From DATGUP01 sp035301265 (GTDB taxonomy: Bacteria > Bacillota > Bacilli > Bacillales > Amphibacillaceae), in assembly GCA_035301265.1 (NCBI GenBank), contig DATGUP010000021.1:1-64000 (forward strand): a stretch of 64,000 bases of DNA, read 5' to 3'. This document shows positions 25,977 to 34,679 of this stretch, in pieces. The position numbers and the translations under genes are program-made. Under the pieces are notes generated by a model. It was not told the DNA's origin. It saw only the letters and a list, made by a program, of their open reading frames with translations, and did no database searches. Numbering within the stretch: position 1 is the stretch's first letter; each line of letters opens with the position of its first letter.

Positions 25977-27200
25977 TCAATCCAACGGTGTATAATCGAC
26001 ATTTTCGGTATAGGAATTACTCGGATTCCAAATGAGAAATTCATCAATACCATTTTCATTTAACGCCTTGATCTGGGCTTCAACTTCTTTTTTCCCATAC
26101 TTTTTTGCCGGACCATCGTACAGCCACGGAGCTTCAAAATCTTGGATCCATGGGCGCGATACAGGGGGATCATCCAATTCACCGAGGACCTCATTTTCCA
26201 CTTTGGCATATTCTGTCACTAATCGGTACGGTTCTTTATCCGGCAATGGAATGTCGAAATAATGAGCCGTCCAGTGGCTCGGATAAATCATGGACGAAAT
26301 GACATCGACGTTAGCCGAGATTTTGGCAAAGTTTTGTCCAATGCCTGGCGTTTCTTCAATTGTGGCAGCGTAACCGAATATGTCAACTGCTACATCCACT
26401 CCATAAGGCGCTAGCTCTTCACGCGCATAAGCAACAAAATCAGTGACCGCCTGGACGCGTCGTTTAATATTGCCGTCTTTGGCATCGGCATAATCACCTT
26501 TGGAATATTCCAGTTCGTCATCACGTTTTTCAAAACCTTCCGGAAAACGAACATAATCAAATTGTATTTCTTGAAAGCCAAGCTCGGCTGCTCGTTTAGC
26601 TAGCTGCACGTTATAGTCCCATACCTCTTTTTCAAATGGATTAACAAACGCCTCACCCTTGTTGTTTACCCACACCTTACCATCTTTTGTAAAAGATAAG
26701 TCAGGGCGCTTTTGAGCAAGCTGTGAATCTTTGAAAACAACGATCCTTGCAATCGGATAAATGCCCTTTTCCTCGAGGGTTTCCAACATTTTGCGCGGGT
26801 CATCAATGTAATCTTCGGTGACATCTTCGTAAGGCGAACCTTTCTCAGGTTTGAAGGTTAAGTGACCGTGATCTTCTTTAACATCAATCACCATTGCATT
26901 TAAATTAGTAGATTCCACCAGATCGAGAAGTGTCGTAAATTGACTACCACCGGCTGACGGACCTGTAACATAGATGCCTCTTACCGCATCCGGATAGTCA
27001 AAATCCAGACCGGAATCAAAACCAAACTGCAAAAAGATTTGTTCCGGATCTTTTATCTTAATACGCGTTTGCTTTTTCTTATGAAACTGAACATGATCCG
27101 TATTCTCCGCATTGGTAACCAACGGGGGAATCGTCATGAGCAAGCCCCCGATAAGCAGCATGCGCATCATGATTGTGAACGCAAATGACCGCTTCCCCAT
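25977..27200 (-). CDS. Secreted DUF4015 (putative glycoside hydrolase-like) protein
   Basis: A 407-residue protein with an N-terminal signal or anchor helix (about residues 10-30) ending near VTNAEN. The rest looks like a TIM barrel of the DUF4015 family, with AVRGIYVTGPSAGG, NAMVIDVKEDHGHLTF, FQEIQFDYVRFPEG and VDVAVDIFGYAA. The conserved acidic residues on these strands suggest a carbohydrate-active enzyme, but no family member's substrate is certain to me. In B. subtilis the opp genes occupy the place between trpS and spx; they are absent here. Confidence 0.82.
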   Translation of the reverse strand: MGKRSFAFTIMMRMLLIGGLLMTIPPLVTNAENTDHVQFHKKKQTRIKIKDPEQIFLQFGFDSGLDFDYPDAVRGIYVTGPSAGGSQFTTLLDLVESTNLNAMVIDVKEDHGHLTFKPEKGSPYEDVTEDYIDDPRKMLETLEEKGIYPIARIVVFKDSQLAQKRPDLSFTKDGKVWVNNKGEAFVNPFEKEVWDYNVQLAKRAAELGFQEIQFDYVRFPEGFEKRDDELEYSKGDYADAKDGNIKRRVQAVTDFVAYAREELAPYGVDVAVDIFGYAATIEETPGIGQNFAKISANVDVISSMIYPSHWTAHYFDIPLPDKEPYRLVTEYAKVENEVLGELDDPPVSRPWIQDFEAPWLYDGPAKKYGKKEVEAQIKALNENGIDEFLIWNPSNSYTENVDYTPLD

Positions 27201-27467
27201 ATACCATCAATCTCCTGAAATGATTTTCAAATCTATTATAAATGACAAACATGCAAAAATGAATGGGATTTACTAGATTTTGTCGAATTGCCAATTATTT
27301 GTTTTCTTTTCATCTGCAGCCAAGCTAGACTAGACGCCTGCGTATATAGTATAATAAATAAGGCATAAATCTGTCTGTCAGTCTCCTATGCGAAAACGAG
27401 CATGGATTTAAGCTGTTCAGCCAAAACCAAAAAGAGCATCATCTGCCTTAACAACCGACTAGGCATC

Positions 27468-27497
27468 TTGCTTTTTGTGCAAACTATAGGATATAAT
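27468..27497 (+). promoter_or_regulatory. Promoter of the trpS leader
   Basis: TTGCTT at 27468-27473 and TATAAT at 27492-27497 are 18 bases apart, placing the transcript start near 27504, just before the T-box leader. Confidence 0.65.
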
Positions 27498-27503
27498 TAT
27501 AAA

Positions 27504-27717
27504 ACATTCATAAACTCAGCTATGAAAAAGGCGTAGTACAATGACCCGCTGATTTAAGAGAGCTTGTGGTTGGTGGAAACAAGCATCAAGGTTAATTGGA
27601 ATTGGACTTTGGAGCTGTATTCACGCAAAAGTGATCTCGCCGAAAACAGAGCGGGATAACAAGGGTGGTACCGCGGTTCATTCGTCCCTTCTATCAGGGA
27701 TAAATGAGCCTTTTTTA
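27504..27717 (+). promoter_or_regulatory. T-box leader (tryptophan) of trpS
   Basis: The T-box core GGTGGTACCGCGG lies at about 27665-27677, in the expected AGGGTGGTACCGCGG context. The terminator stem (GGTTCATT...CGTCCC with GGGA...AATGAGCC and a T run) ends at 27717. An AG-rich element (AAGAGAG and GGTGGAAAC) lies in stem I. TGG followed by A at 27603 is the likely specifier, matching Trp, although a second TGG lies six bases earlier. Uncharged tRNA-Trp would allow readthrough into trpS. Confidence 0.9.
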
Positions 27718-27749
27718 ATGGAAACAAACTTTGAGGTGAGGTGCAAAAA

Positions 27750-28739
27750 ATGAAAACGATATTTTCAGGCATTCAACCAAGCGGTACGCTAACAATTGGA
27801 AACTATTTAGGCGCGATCCGACAGTTCGTGGAGCTGCAAGATGAACATGACTGTTATTTTTGCATTGTAGATGAACATGCGATCACCGTGCCGCAAGACC
27901 GTCTAGAACTGCGCCGACAAATTCGTTCGCTCGCAGCGCTTTATTTAGCATCAGGCATTGATCCAAAAAAATCAACTTTGTTCATCCAATCGGAAGTACC
28001 TGCCCATACACAGCTCGCCTGGATGCTTGAGTCGATTAGTTATGTCGGAGAATTGGAGCGGATGACACAATACAAGGACAAATCAGCACGACAAGAAGCT
28101 GTTCCATCAGCGTTGCTGACATATCCTGTGTTGATGGCAGCGGATATTCTTCTTTACAATACAGATCTCGTTCCAGTTGGCGAGGATCAAAAACAACACT
28201 TAGAATTGACGCGCAACCTTGCGCAACGCTTTAACAACCGTTTTAACGACATTTTTACCGTTCCCGAAGTGAGCATTCCGAAAGTCGGCGCTCGCATTAT
28301 GTCCTTGAAAGATCCGACGAAAAAAATGAGCAAATCAGATGAAAATGAAAAAGCATTTATTTCTATGCTCGACGATCCACAAAAAATTAGAAAGAAAATT
28401 AAAAGTGCTGTGACAGACTCTGATGGTGTCATTAAATATGATAAGGAAAACAAACCAGGCATATCTAACTTACTGGCGATTTATGCAAGCTGCACAGGCG
28501 AATCGATCGCAACGCTCGAAGAAAAATATAGCGGCAAAGGATACGGTGAGTTTAAAGCAGATGTCGCTGAAATTGTCGTTAGGTTACTCGAACCGATCCA
28601 AAAGCGTTATGCTGAATTGATCGAATCTGCTGAACTTGATGACATTCTTGATCGTGGCGCAGAAAAAGCTTCCACCGTCGCAAACAAAACACTCAGAAAA
28701 GTAAAGAAAGCCATGGGATTAGGCCGTGTGCGAAAATAA
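27750..28739 (+). CDS. trpS: Tryptophanyl-tRNA synthetase
   Basis: A 329-residue class Ic synthetase that charges tRNA-Trp. The start SGIQPSGTLTIGNYLGA contains the HIGH-equivalent (TIGN) and KKMSKSDEN is the KMSKS loop. Length agrees with bacterial TrpRS. ATG 27750 has GAGGTGAGGTG upstream; a longer reading to 27741 is unnecessary. Controlled by the T-box leader. It is divergently placed from the DUF4015 gene, with yjbA nearby as in B. subtilis. Confidence 0.97.
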   Translation: MKTIFSGIQPSGTLTIGNYLGAIRQFVELQDEHDCYFCIVDEHAITVPQDRLELRRQIRSLAALYLASGIDPKKSTLFIQSEVPAHTQLAWMLESISYVGELERMTQYKDKSARQEAVPSALLTYPVLMAADILLYNTDLVPVGEDQKQHLELTRNLAQRFNNRFNDIFTVPEVSIPKVGARIMSLKDPTKKMSKSDENEKAFISMLDDPQKIRKKIKSAVTDSDGVIKYDKENKPGISNLLAIYASCTGESIATLEEKYSGKGYGEFKADVAEIVVRLLEPIQKRYAELIESAELDDILDRGAEKASTVANKTLRKVKKAMGLGRVRK

Positions 28740-28883
28740 TTTGACCGCACAAACGCTCAACTATGCTTAATGGCATACGATAAATCCTAAATCGCCGCAT
28801 CGTATCCAGGTGTGACCTTAAAGGTTTAACACATCTCTTTTATTTGTTACAATAGCTGTCACGATATTGAAAGGAGAATAATT

Positions 28884-29639
28884 ATGCGTAAAAAGTGGCT
28901 CATAGCTTTATCACTCTTACTGCTCACATTGGCGCTTGTAGCATGCAGCGACGATGGCGATGCGGATGATAACCATGACGATGATGAGGCCAAACAAGAA
29001 GAAACAGAAATGCCTGAACCTGAGCTTGATGACATTCCGGAAGTTGTTGCCCAAGTCAATGGTGAAGAAATTTCCAAGGAAACGTTTGAATCGGCATATG
29101 AAAGTCAATTTCAACAAGCCGTCATGCAATCGCAAATGACCGGACAAGAGGTTGACCAAGATGAACTCAAAGAACAGATGATCGAAGCTTTAATCGGTCA
29201 AGAGCTTATTGTACAGGAAGCAGAAAACAAGGGATTTGAAGCATCACAAGATGAAATTGATGAAACATTGGATGAACTCGTTGAAGAAAATGGGTTTGAA
29301 TCGACAGATGAATTATTCGAAACCTTAGAGGAACAAGGTGTAGACGAGAAAGAGGCTATGTCTGAAATTGAAACACAAGTAAAAGTGGACAAGCTGATTG
29401 CTAGCGAAACTGGTGATATCGAGCCGACTGAAGAAGAATTAAAGGAAATGTATGATGAGTATGTACAACAGATGGAACAAATGAATGAACAAAGTGAAGA
29501 AGAACAGGACATTCCATCTTTCGAGGACATGGAGTCGGATCTGATTGAACAAGCCAAAACAGAAAAAGAAGCTGAAACATACGAGACGCTCGTCGACAAA
29601 CTGCAAAAAGAAGCAGATATCGAAAATCATTTGTCATAA
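28884..29639 (+). CDS. Acidic SurA-N-domain lipoprotein (PrsA/SurA-like, no PPIase domain)
   Basis: A 251-residue lipoprotein. The signal ends in a lipobox LALVAC with Cys21. An Asp/Glu-rich spacer (about 22-50) is followed by a SurA N-terminal chaperone-like domain starting VVAQVNGEEISKETFE, with ELIVQEAENKGFEASQDEI. Unlike PrsA, there is no room for a parvulin isomerase domain. It probably binds unfolded exported proteins at the outer membrane face. The composition is strikingly acidic, as in halophilic relatives. ATG 28884 has GAAAGGAG upstream. Confidence 0.85.
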   Translation: MRKKWLIALSLLLLTLALVACSDDGDADDNHDDDEAKQEETEMPEPELDDIPEVVAQVNGEEISKETFESAYESQFQQAVMQSQMTGQEVDQDELKEQMIEALIGQELIVQEAENKGFEASQDEIDETLDELVEENGFESTDELFETLEEQGVDEKEAMSEIETQVKVDKLIASETGDIEPTEEELKEMYDEYVQQMEQMNEQSEEEQDIPSFEDMESDLIEQAKTEKEAETYETLVDKLQKEADIENHLS

Positions 29640-29679
29640 ACGGATCCAAATGGGAACTAGATCAGCACGCGACAATAAG

Positions 29680-29978
29680 AAAGAGGCGGGGACAAAACTT
29701 AGCAAAATAACAACGGTGTTCAGCTGTAAAAAAGCTGGACACCGTTTCTTTATGGTGTAATGCAGACATTTGCTTGCCAACGGGCACATTTTGCTTCTCA
29801 GTGATCTCCGGACACGTCTGTTCCCGCGATGGACAGGACGTCCGAATGCCGACAGTGCCACAGGAAGTGACGTTTTGTCAATCGGGGGTCAAATGTCCTC
29901 TGTTTCGATCAACTCAACAAAAAGAGCGCCCCTTGATAAAACGAGAGTAACTACACAATAATTTTAGGAGGCGCTCTT
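29680..29978 (+). repeat. Dispersed hairpin repeat, copy 2
   Basis: It starts AGAGGCGGGGACAAAAC, then hairpin 29712-29746 (ACGGTGTTCAGCT with AGCTGGACACCGT). The middle of about 190 bases has GACATTTG paired with CAAATGTC about 125 bases apart. It ends with AAGAGCGCC (29932-29940) paired with GGCGCTCTT (29970-29978). The same ordered parts occur at 47540-47813 and, truncated and inverted, at 1-160. No transposase is present, so it is a MITE-like element or a structured RNA. Confidence 0.8.
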
Positions 29979-30194
29979 ATGTATAAACGTTATAACGAAG
30001 TCCATCGTAAAAGGGTGAACTTCGCTTCATTGATTGCTAACTTCTGTTATTATTACCGTAACGTTCAAAACCCGTCAATGAATGTATCAGCAGCTCAAAA
30101 AATGGCAGCCATGATCCGCCGCCTGAGCCCCTTTATAAAAATCGCACAACACTCACAAGTTATGAGCATAGTGGATGTCTTCATTGTTGTTTAG
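29979..30194 (+). CDS. Possible small protein at the end of repeat copy 2
   Basis: A 71-residue reading frame starting MYKRYNEVHRKR, basic in its first half with a hydrophobic end. AGGAGG, formed in part by the closing stem of the repeat, lies nine bases before ATG 29979. Its last codons overlap the 3' end of yjbA on the other strand. Not recognised; it could be the 5' end of a lost transposase gene or a chance frame. Confidence 0.35.
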   Translation: MYKRYNEVHRKRVNFASLIANFCYYYRNVQNPSMNVSAAQKMAAMIRRLSPFIKIAQHSQVMSIVDVFIVV

Positions 30195-30942
30195 ACGTGT
30201 TGCCTTCTCGATTTTGTTCACTTTCCCATATTTTTTCTAAAAATGGCTGCCCTTTAATCAATTTGGCGCATAGATCTTCATGCGCTGGTGTCCATCCGTA
30301 TTTCACCCCTTCGTACAACGTGTTCCAAACACGGTCTGCATCCATATAGCGGATTGACGGATATTGTTTTGGATCCCATTCGGTTAACCAGTAGCGAAGT
30401 TCCTCCAAATGATTGGACGTGCGAAGCTGATCTAAACCTATCATTAGCAGTTGTTTCAATTGCCGTTCTCGTCGTGTCAGACCGAAGATAAATTCAGGTG
30501 CCATCGACAGTATATGGTATTCCTTTTTATAGTTTGTATCATCGAATTGAAAGGACTTGACTTTGGCATTTTGAATCATATCATAAACAATTTGCTCTTG
30601 CCTTGGAATAAGCCGGCTTTTGCGGATAGGAATCGTGTAGCCGAGCGTATCGACAGCAATAATATCAACTCCATCCGTTGCAACAAAAGCATAGTCAAGG
30701 CATTTTCGTTCTTGGCCTTTGCGCGCATAAGCACGCTGATAAACAGCTTCCAAAAGCGGTTGTGGTAAATCGTACATATCATTTTCAACATACTGAAAGA
30801 GCGCCTTGGTTATGTATAAGAGCGGGACTTGGTCTAAAAGCTCGATTTTATCCTCTTTGCGCCATTCGTGAAAATAACATACATTATAACCATTTTCCTC
30901 GCCTTCGAACCAATTCACCCATACATCGTGCAAATATAACAT
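30181..30942 (-). CDS. yjbA: UPF0736 family protein YjbA
   Basis: A 253-residue cytoplasmic protein of unknown function, conserved across Bacillaceae. The N-terminus MLYLHDVWVNWFEGEENGYN and the SRLIPRQEQIVYDM segment are almost invariant in the family. ATG 30942 has GAGGG seven bases upstream, and an upstream extension to 30969 lacks a site. Neighbouring trpS and the fabF-fabH genes match the B. subtilis order, minus the app operon and yjaZ. Confidence 0.9.
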   Translation of the reverse strand: MLYLHDVWVNWFEGEENGYNVCYFHEWRKEDKIELLDQVPLLYITKALFQYVENDMYDLPQPLLEAVYQRAYARKGQERKCLDYAFVATDGVDIIAVDTLGYTIPIRKSRLIPRQEQIVYDMIQNAKVKSFQFDDTNYKKEYHILSMAPEFIFGLTRRERQLKQLLMIGLDQLRTSNHLEELRYWLTEWDPKQYPSIRYMDADRVWNTLYEGVKYGWTPAHEDLCAKLIKGQPFLEKIWESEQNREGNTSKQQ

Positions 30943-31038
30943 ACAACAACCCTCGCTTTGTAAATTCACTTACGATACATTATGACCATCATGAAAAAAA
31001 ATATTCTCGAAAGGGTTGTCAAAAAACTTGACGTAATA

Positions 31039-31248
31039 TTAATATCGTCTATTCGGAAACCGCCAAATTGCTAGCGCCATCAATAAAAAGCCGAACGGTA
31101 AAAAGTAACATTCCGGCCGGTCTTTAACGAATAAAACGTAATCCATCCAAGTCAATCCTGCTGGTAAAAAGTTCATATACGCAATCATTGTCACACCGCC
31201 GGAGACAGCTAGTCCAAAACCGAGCAAAAAAACAAAAGCATACCCCAT
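31039..31248 (-). CDS. Small two-helix membrane protein
   Basis: A 69-residue protein with two hydrophobic helices (about residues 3-28 and 47-64) and a short charged loop (FVKDRPECYFLP) outside or inside. It ends FPNRRY. Function unknown. It lies between fabF and yjbA on the same strand, 126 bases past the fabF stop and its terminator. GGGGATATG gives a weak ribosome site. Confidence 0.65.
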   Translation of the reverse strand: MGYAFVFLLGFGLAVSGGVTMIAYMNFLPAGLTWMDYVLFVKDRPECYFLPFGFLLMALAIWRFPNRRY

Positions 31249-31341
31249 ATCCCCACCCCATGCTTGTCCCGTGTTTATTCTATCCTATGCCTTGACCTAA
31301 AAAATCATGCATGGGGCTGCTTTGAACATTGTTTTGACATA

Positions 31342-31368
31342 GTAAAACCGGCCGATTACAGCCGGTTT
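31342..31368 (-). terminator. Terminator after fabF
   Basis: AAACCGGC and GCCGGTTTT form a stem followed by a weak T run on the minus strand, overlapping the intergenic space after fabF. Confidence 0.7.
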
Positions 31369-31374
31369 CAGCAT

Positions 31375-32619
31375 TTACTCAGCAGTATATTTTCGAAAAA
31401 TCAATGCGACGTTATGACCGCCAAATCCAAGTGAGTTGCTCATGACAACATCGACGTCTTGTTGTCGGGCTTCATTTGGAACATAATCAAGGTCGCACTC
31501 AGGATCAGGCGTTGTATAATTAATGGTTGGCGGGATGATTCCATTATCAATTGTTTTAACTGAAACGACTGCCTCGACACTGCCAGCTGCTCCCAACAAA
31601 TGCCCAGTCATTGATTTTGTCGAGGAAATGGCTAATTTTTTCGCGTGGTCACCGAACACGTGCTTAATGGCGGTTGTTTCATATTTATCGTTTAAATCAG
31701 TACTCGTTCCGTGTGCATTAATATAAGTCACTTCACGCGGATTGATCTTTGCATCGTCGAGAGCTTCCTGCATAGCACGCGCAGCACCTTCGCCGTCTTC
31801 GGCTGGGGCGGAAATATGATACGCATCACCAGTAGAGCCGTAACCGACGATTTCTGCATAAATATGCGCGCCTCGCTTTTGTGCACTTTCGAGCGTTTCC
31901 AAGACTAAAACGGCAGCGCCCTCACCCATGACAAATCCGTCGCGATGTTTGTCGAACGGTCGGCTCGCTGTATTCGGATCATCATTGAACGAGAGAGCTT
32001 TCATCGAGGAGAAGCCGGCCAACGCCATATTCGTAATCGGTGCTTCTGTTCCCCCCGTTATCATATAGTCGGCATCACCGCGCTGAATCGCTCGAAATGC
32101 ATCACCAATTGAATTAGCTCCTGAGGCGCAAGCAGTCACCGTACACGAATTGATACCTTTTGCCCCTAGCTGAATTGATACTTGGCCCGCTGCCATATCC
32201 GGAATCATCATCGGTACGAAAAACGGGCTGACACGACGATAGCCTTTTTTTTGAAATTTATGGAACTGTTCTTCATACGTGGTCATACCACCGATGCCAG
32301 AGCCGATCCAGACCCCGACACGGTTGGCGTTGGAATCATCAATTGTCAACCCAGCATCCGCCACGGCCATCTTCGCTGAAGCGACTGCATATTGTGTGAA
32401 AAGATCCATTTTCCGGGCGTCTCTTTTCTCAATATGCACAAGCGGATCAAAATCTTTTACTTCTGCGGCAACTTTAGCGGGAAATTGCTCTTTGTCCAAC
32501 CGTGTTAAAAAATCAATGCCCGAACGGCCTGATGTTAAGTTATTCCACATCGTATCAACATCGTTACCGACCGGTGTCACTGCCCCGAGTCCAGTAACAA
32601 CGACTCGCCTTTCTTCCAT
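31375..32619 (-). CDS. fabF: Beta-ketoacyl-ACP synthase II
   Basis: A 414-residue elongating condensing enzyme of type II fatty acid synthesis, joining malonyl-ACP to acyl-ACP. The nucleophile is Cys164 in TVTACASGAN. The two catalytic His lie in YINAHGTSTDLND and in the MTGHLLGAAGSVEA block, and GFGGHNVALIF is the C-terminal glycine loop. It follows fabH by 26 bases in one operon, as in B. subtilis fabHA-fabF. Regulation by FapR is likely from the upstream site. Confidence 0.96.
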   Translation of the reverse strand: MEERRVVVTGLGAVTPVGNDVDTMWNNLTSGRSGIDFLTRLDKEQFPAKVAAEVKDFDPLVHIEKRDARKMDLFTQYAVASAKMAVADAGLTIDDSNANRVGVWIGSGIGGMTTYEEQFHKFQKKGYRRVSPFFVPMMIPDMAAGQVSIQLGAKGINSCTVTACASGANSIGDAFRAIQRGDADYMITGGTEAPITNMALAGFSSMKALSFNDDPNTASRPFDKHRDGFVMGEGAAVLVLETLESAQKRGAHIYAEIVGYGSTGDAYHISAPAEDGEGAARAMQEALDDAKINPREVTYINAHGTSTDLNDKYETTAIKHVFGDHAKKLAISSTKSMTGHLLGAAGSVEAVVSVKTIDNGIIPPTINYTTPDPECDLDYVPNEARQQDVDVVMSNSLGFGGHNVALIFRKYTAE

Positions 32620-32645
32620 TTGGTACCCCTCCTACTCAAAAGACA

Positions 32646-33584
32646 TTAACTTCCCCAACGTATAGCTGTCGCCCCCCATGTCAGACCACCCCCGAAACCG
32701 ACGAGAACAATCAGATCATTGTCCTTTATTCTACCACGTTTTACTTCTTCCGATAAAGCCATTGGCACAGATGCGGCCGACGTATTTCCGTACCGTTTGA
32801 TCGATGTTGCCATTTTATCTTCGGGTATACCAAGCCGTTCTCGCGCCGCTTCCATAATACGGATATTAGCTTGGTGGGGGATCAAATAATCGACATCTTC
32901 TTTATTATAACCGATTTTTTCGACAACATTAACCGATGACTCAGGCATTTGTCTAACGGCAAACTTAAACACCTCGCGTCCATTCATAACCATATAGTCG
33001 CGTTCATCTTGATAAAGCCATTTTCCACCGCTGCCATCCGCTCCGAGCTCAACCGACAAAATTCCCTTTTCTTCTGAGACAGGCCCGATAACTGCCGCAC
33101 CTGCACCATCGCCGAGAAGAACGCAAGTATTTCGGTCGGTCCAATCAACAATCTTCGAAAGTTTATCAGCTCCGACAATAAGCACATGTTGATATACCCC
33201 GGTTTTAATAAACTGTTCCGCTGTAACAAGCCCGTAAATAAAACCCGCACAAGCAGCCCCAAGATCCATAGCAGCAGCGTTAATAGCACCTAAACGCTCC
33301 TGAATCATGCAAGCGACTGATGGAAAAGGAGTATCCGGCGTCACTGTAGCTACGAGAATCAAATCGATTGACTCTGCGCTGACATCTGCCTCTTCAAGCG
33401 CCGATTTTGCCGCATGATAAGCCATATCAGATGTATCGATCGCCTCATTTGCGATGCGTCTTTCTTCAATACCGGTCCGTGTACGAATCCATTCATCACT
33501 CGTGTCGACGATGTGTTCTAAATCTTTGTTTGTTAAAACTTTTTCAGGAACGTAATGCCCTGTTCCTAATATGCCTGCATTCAT
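32646..33584 (-). CDS. fabH: Beta-ketoacyl-ACP synthase III
   Basis: A 312-residue enzyme that starts fatty acid synthesis by condensing acyl-CoA with malonyl-ACP; in Bacillus it prefers branched primers. The catalytic triad is Cys112 in GAACAGF, His237 in LIPHQANIR and Asn267 in RYGNTSAAS. It is the first gene of fabH-fabF. A FapR-like operator lies 37 bases upstream of the start. Confidence 0.96.
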   Translation of the reverse strand: MNAGILGTGHYVPEKVLTNKDLEHIVDTSDEWIRTRTGIEERRIANEAIDTSDMAYHAAKSALEEADVSAESIDLILVATVTPDTPFPSVACMIQERLGAINAAAMDLGAACAGFIYGLVTAEQFIKTGVYQHVLIVGADKLSKIVDWTDRNTCVLLGDGAGAAVIGPVSEEKGILSVELGADGSGGKWLYQDERDYMVMNGREVFKFAVRQMPESSVNVVEKIGYNKEDVDYLIPHQANIRIMEAARERLGIPEDKMATSIKRYGNTSAASVPMALSEEVKRGRIKDNDLIVLVGFGGGLTWGATAIRWGS

Positions 33585-33620
33585 GACTCCATCCCCTTAT
33601 ACATGATTTTATAATCAATT

Positions 33621-33639
33621 ATTATGACTTGGTACTAAT
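33621..33639 (-). promoter_or_regulatory. FapR-like operator of fabH-fabF
   Basis: On the minus strand ATTAGTACCAAGTCATAAT closely follows the FapR palindrome (TTAGTACC half and a degenerate second half). FapR represses lipid synthesis genes until malonyl-CoA accumulates; fabHA-fabF is a known target. The call rests on motif and context. Confidence 0.65.
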
Positions 33640-33680
33640 TTTAAGCTATTTTTAGCTTTAAAGCAAGGATTGTCGTTGGT

Positions 33681-34649
33681 TTAATCGATAGCATGTTCGT
33701 TAGGTAGCAAGTTGGATTCGATATACGTATTGACCGCCTCATGCATGATCGTTTGAAAATAGCCAGGCATATCGTCGCTGTAAGGCCCCATGGCAACCAT
33801 GCCATCCTGAAAGTCGAATGTTTCCACACCGCCTGTTAAAGCTTCATCATTGTATTGTTCCGCCGCATATGTATACAGTTTCTCAACATGTTGGATAGTA
33901 CTTGTCAATACCAGGTCCGGATCAATCTGAGATTGATCTTCCATATAACCAATGGCATAAAGGTTATCTTCGCTCGCTTTAGTAACAATTTGTTCATTGA
34001 AGACATCTGAAGCAGGATAAAACACATCGACGTGCTCATTTTTTTCTGTGTTATAAACATCTAGCGCTGTGCCTTCATCGTTCCAATCGTTGACATAGTT
34101 GATGCGCACTTGTGCATCGGCATTTTGAAATTTAACCCCTTCGTAAAAGCCTTCGATTTCCGGTTGCCATTCGTAAGCAGCTATGATGGAAACGTGGTTT
34201 GTTGTCGTCATTTTCCCCGCTACCATACCGGCGAAAAATCCCATCGCATGTGTGTTGAAGTTAAAGGTCGTCACATTGTCTTCCCAATGACCTCCATTAA
34301 AATAAACAAAATGAACATGTGGATATTCTGGAGCGATTTCAACAAAAGGGCGGCCATAGACATTGCTATGTCCAAAAATAAGGTTCACGCCATTTTTAAC
34401 AAGCTCGTCAACAGCCCGATTAATCTCCGACCGATTTTGAACTTCCTCTTTTACAAACATCTCCACATCGTATGTATCGCGAATGGATATAAGCCCGGCA
34501 TACCCTTTTCTATTCCAAGTTTGATCGTCGATCGTTGTTTCCAAAAGTAATCCGACTTTTTGTAAACGGTCTGTCCCCGTATCGTTCGAACAACCAGTCA
34601 AAAAGAAAGCACCTGTCAACATCACGGTAATAACGATGGTTCGTATCAA
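33681..34649 (-). CDS. med: Med-like BMP-family lipoprotein
   Basis: A 322-residue lipoprotein with lipobox FFLTGC (Cys19 region) and a periplasmic-binding-protein fold of the BMP/PnrA type (KVGLLLETTIDDQTWNRKGYAG, LIFGHSNVYGRPFVEIA, FFAGMVAGKMTTT). In B. subtilis Med raises comK expression and is followed by comZ then fabHA. Here the gap to fabH is only 96 bases and comZ is missing. Ligand unknown; nucleosides are bound by related PnrA proteins. Confidence 0.85.
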   Translation of the reverse strand: MIRTIVITVMLTGAFFLTGCSNDTGTDRLQKVGLLLETTIDDQTWNRKGYAGLISIRDTYDVEMFVKEEVQNRSEINRAVDELVKNGVNLIFGHSNVYGRPFVEIAPEYPHVHFVYFNGGHWEDNVTTFNFNTHAMGFFAGMVAGKMTTTNHVSIIAAYEWQPEIEGFYEGVKFQNADAQVRINYVNDWNDEGTALDVYNTEKNEHVDVFYPASDVFNEQIVTKASEDNLYAIGYMEDQSQIDPDLVLTSTIQHVEKLYTYAAEQYNDEALTGGVETFDFQDGMVAMGPYSDDMPGYFQTIMHEAVNTYIESNLLPNEHAID

Positions 34650-34679
34650 TAATCTTCTCCTATCTTCGTATATTTTATC

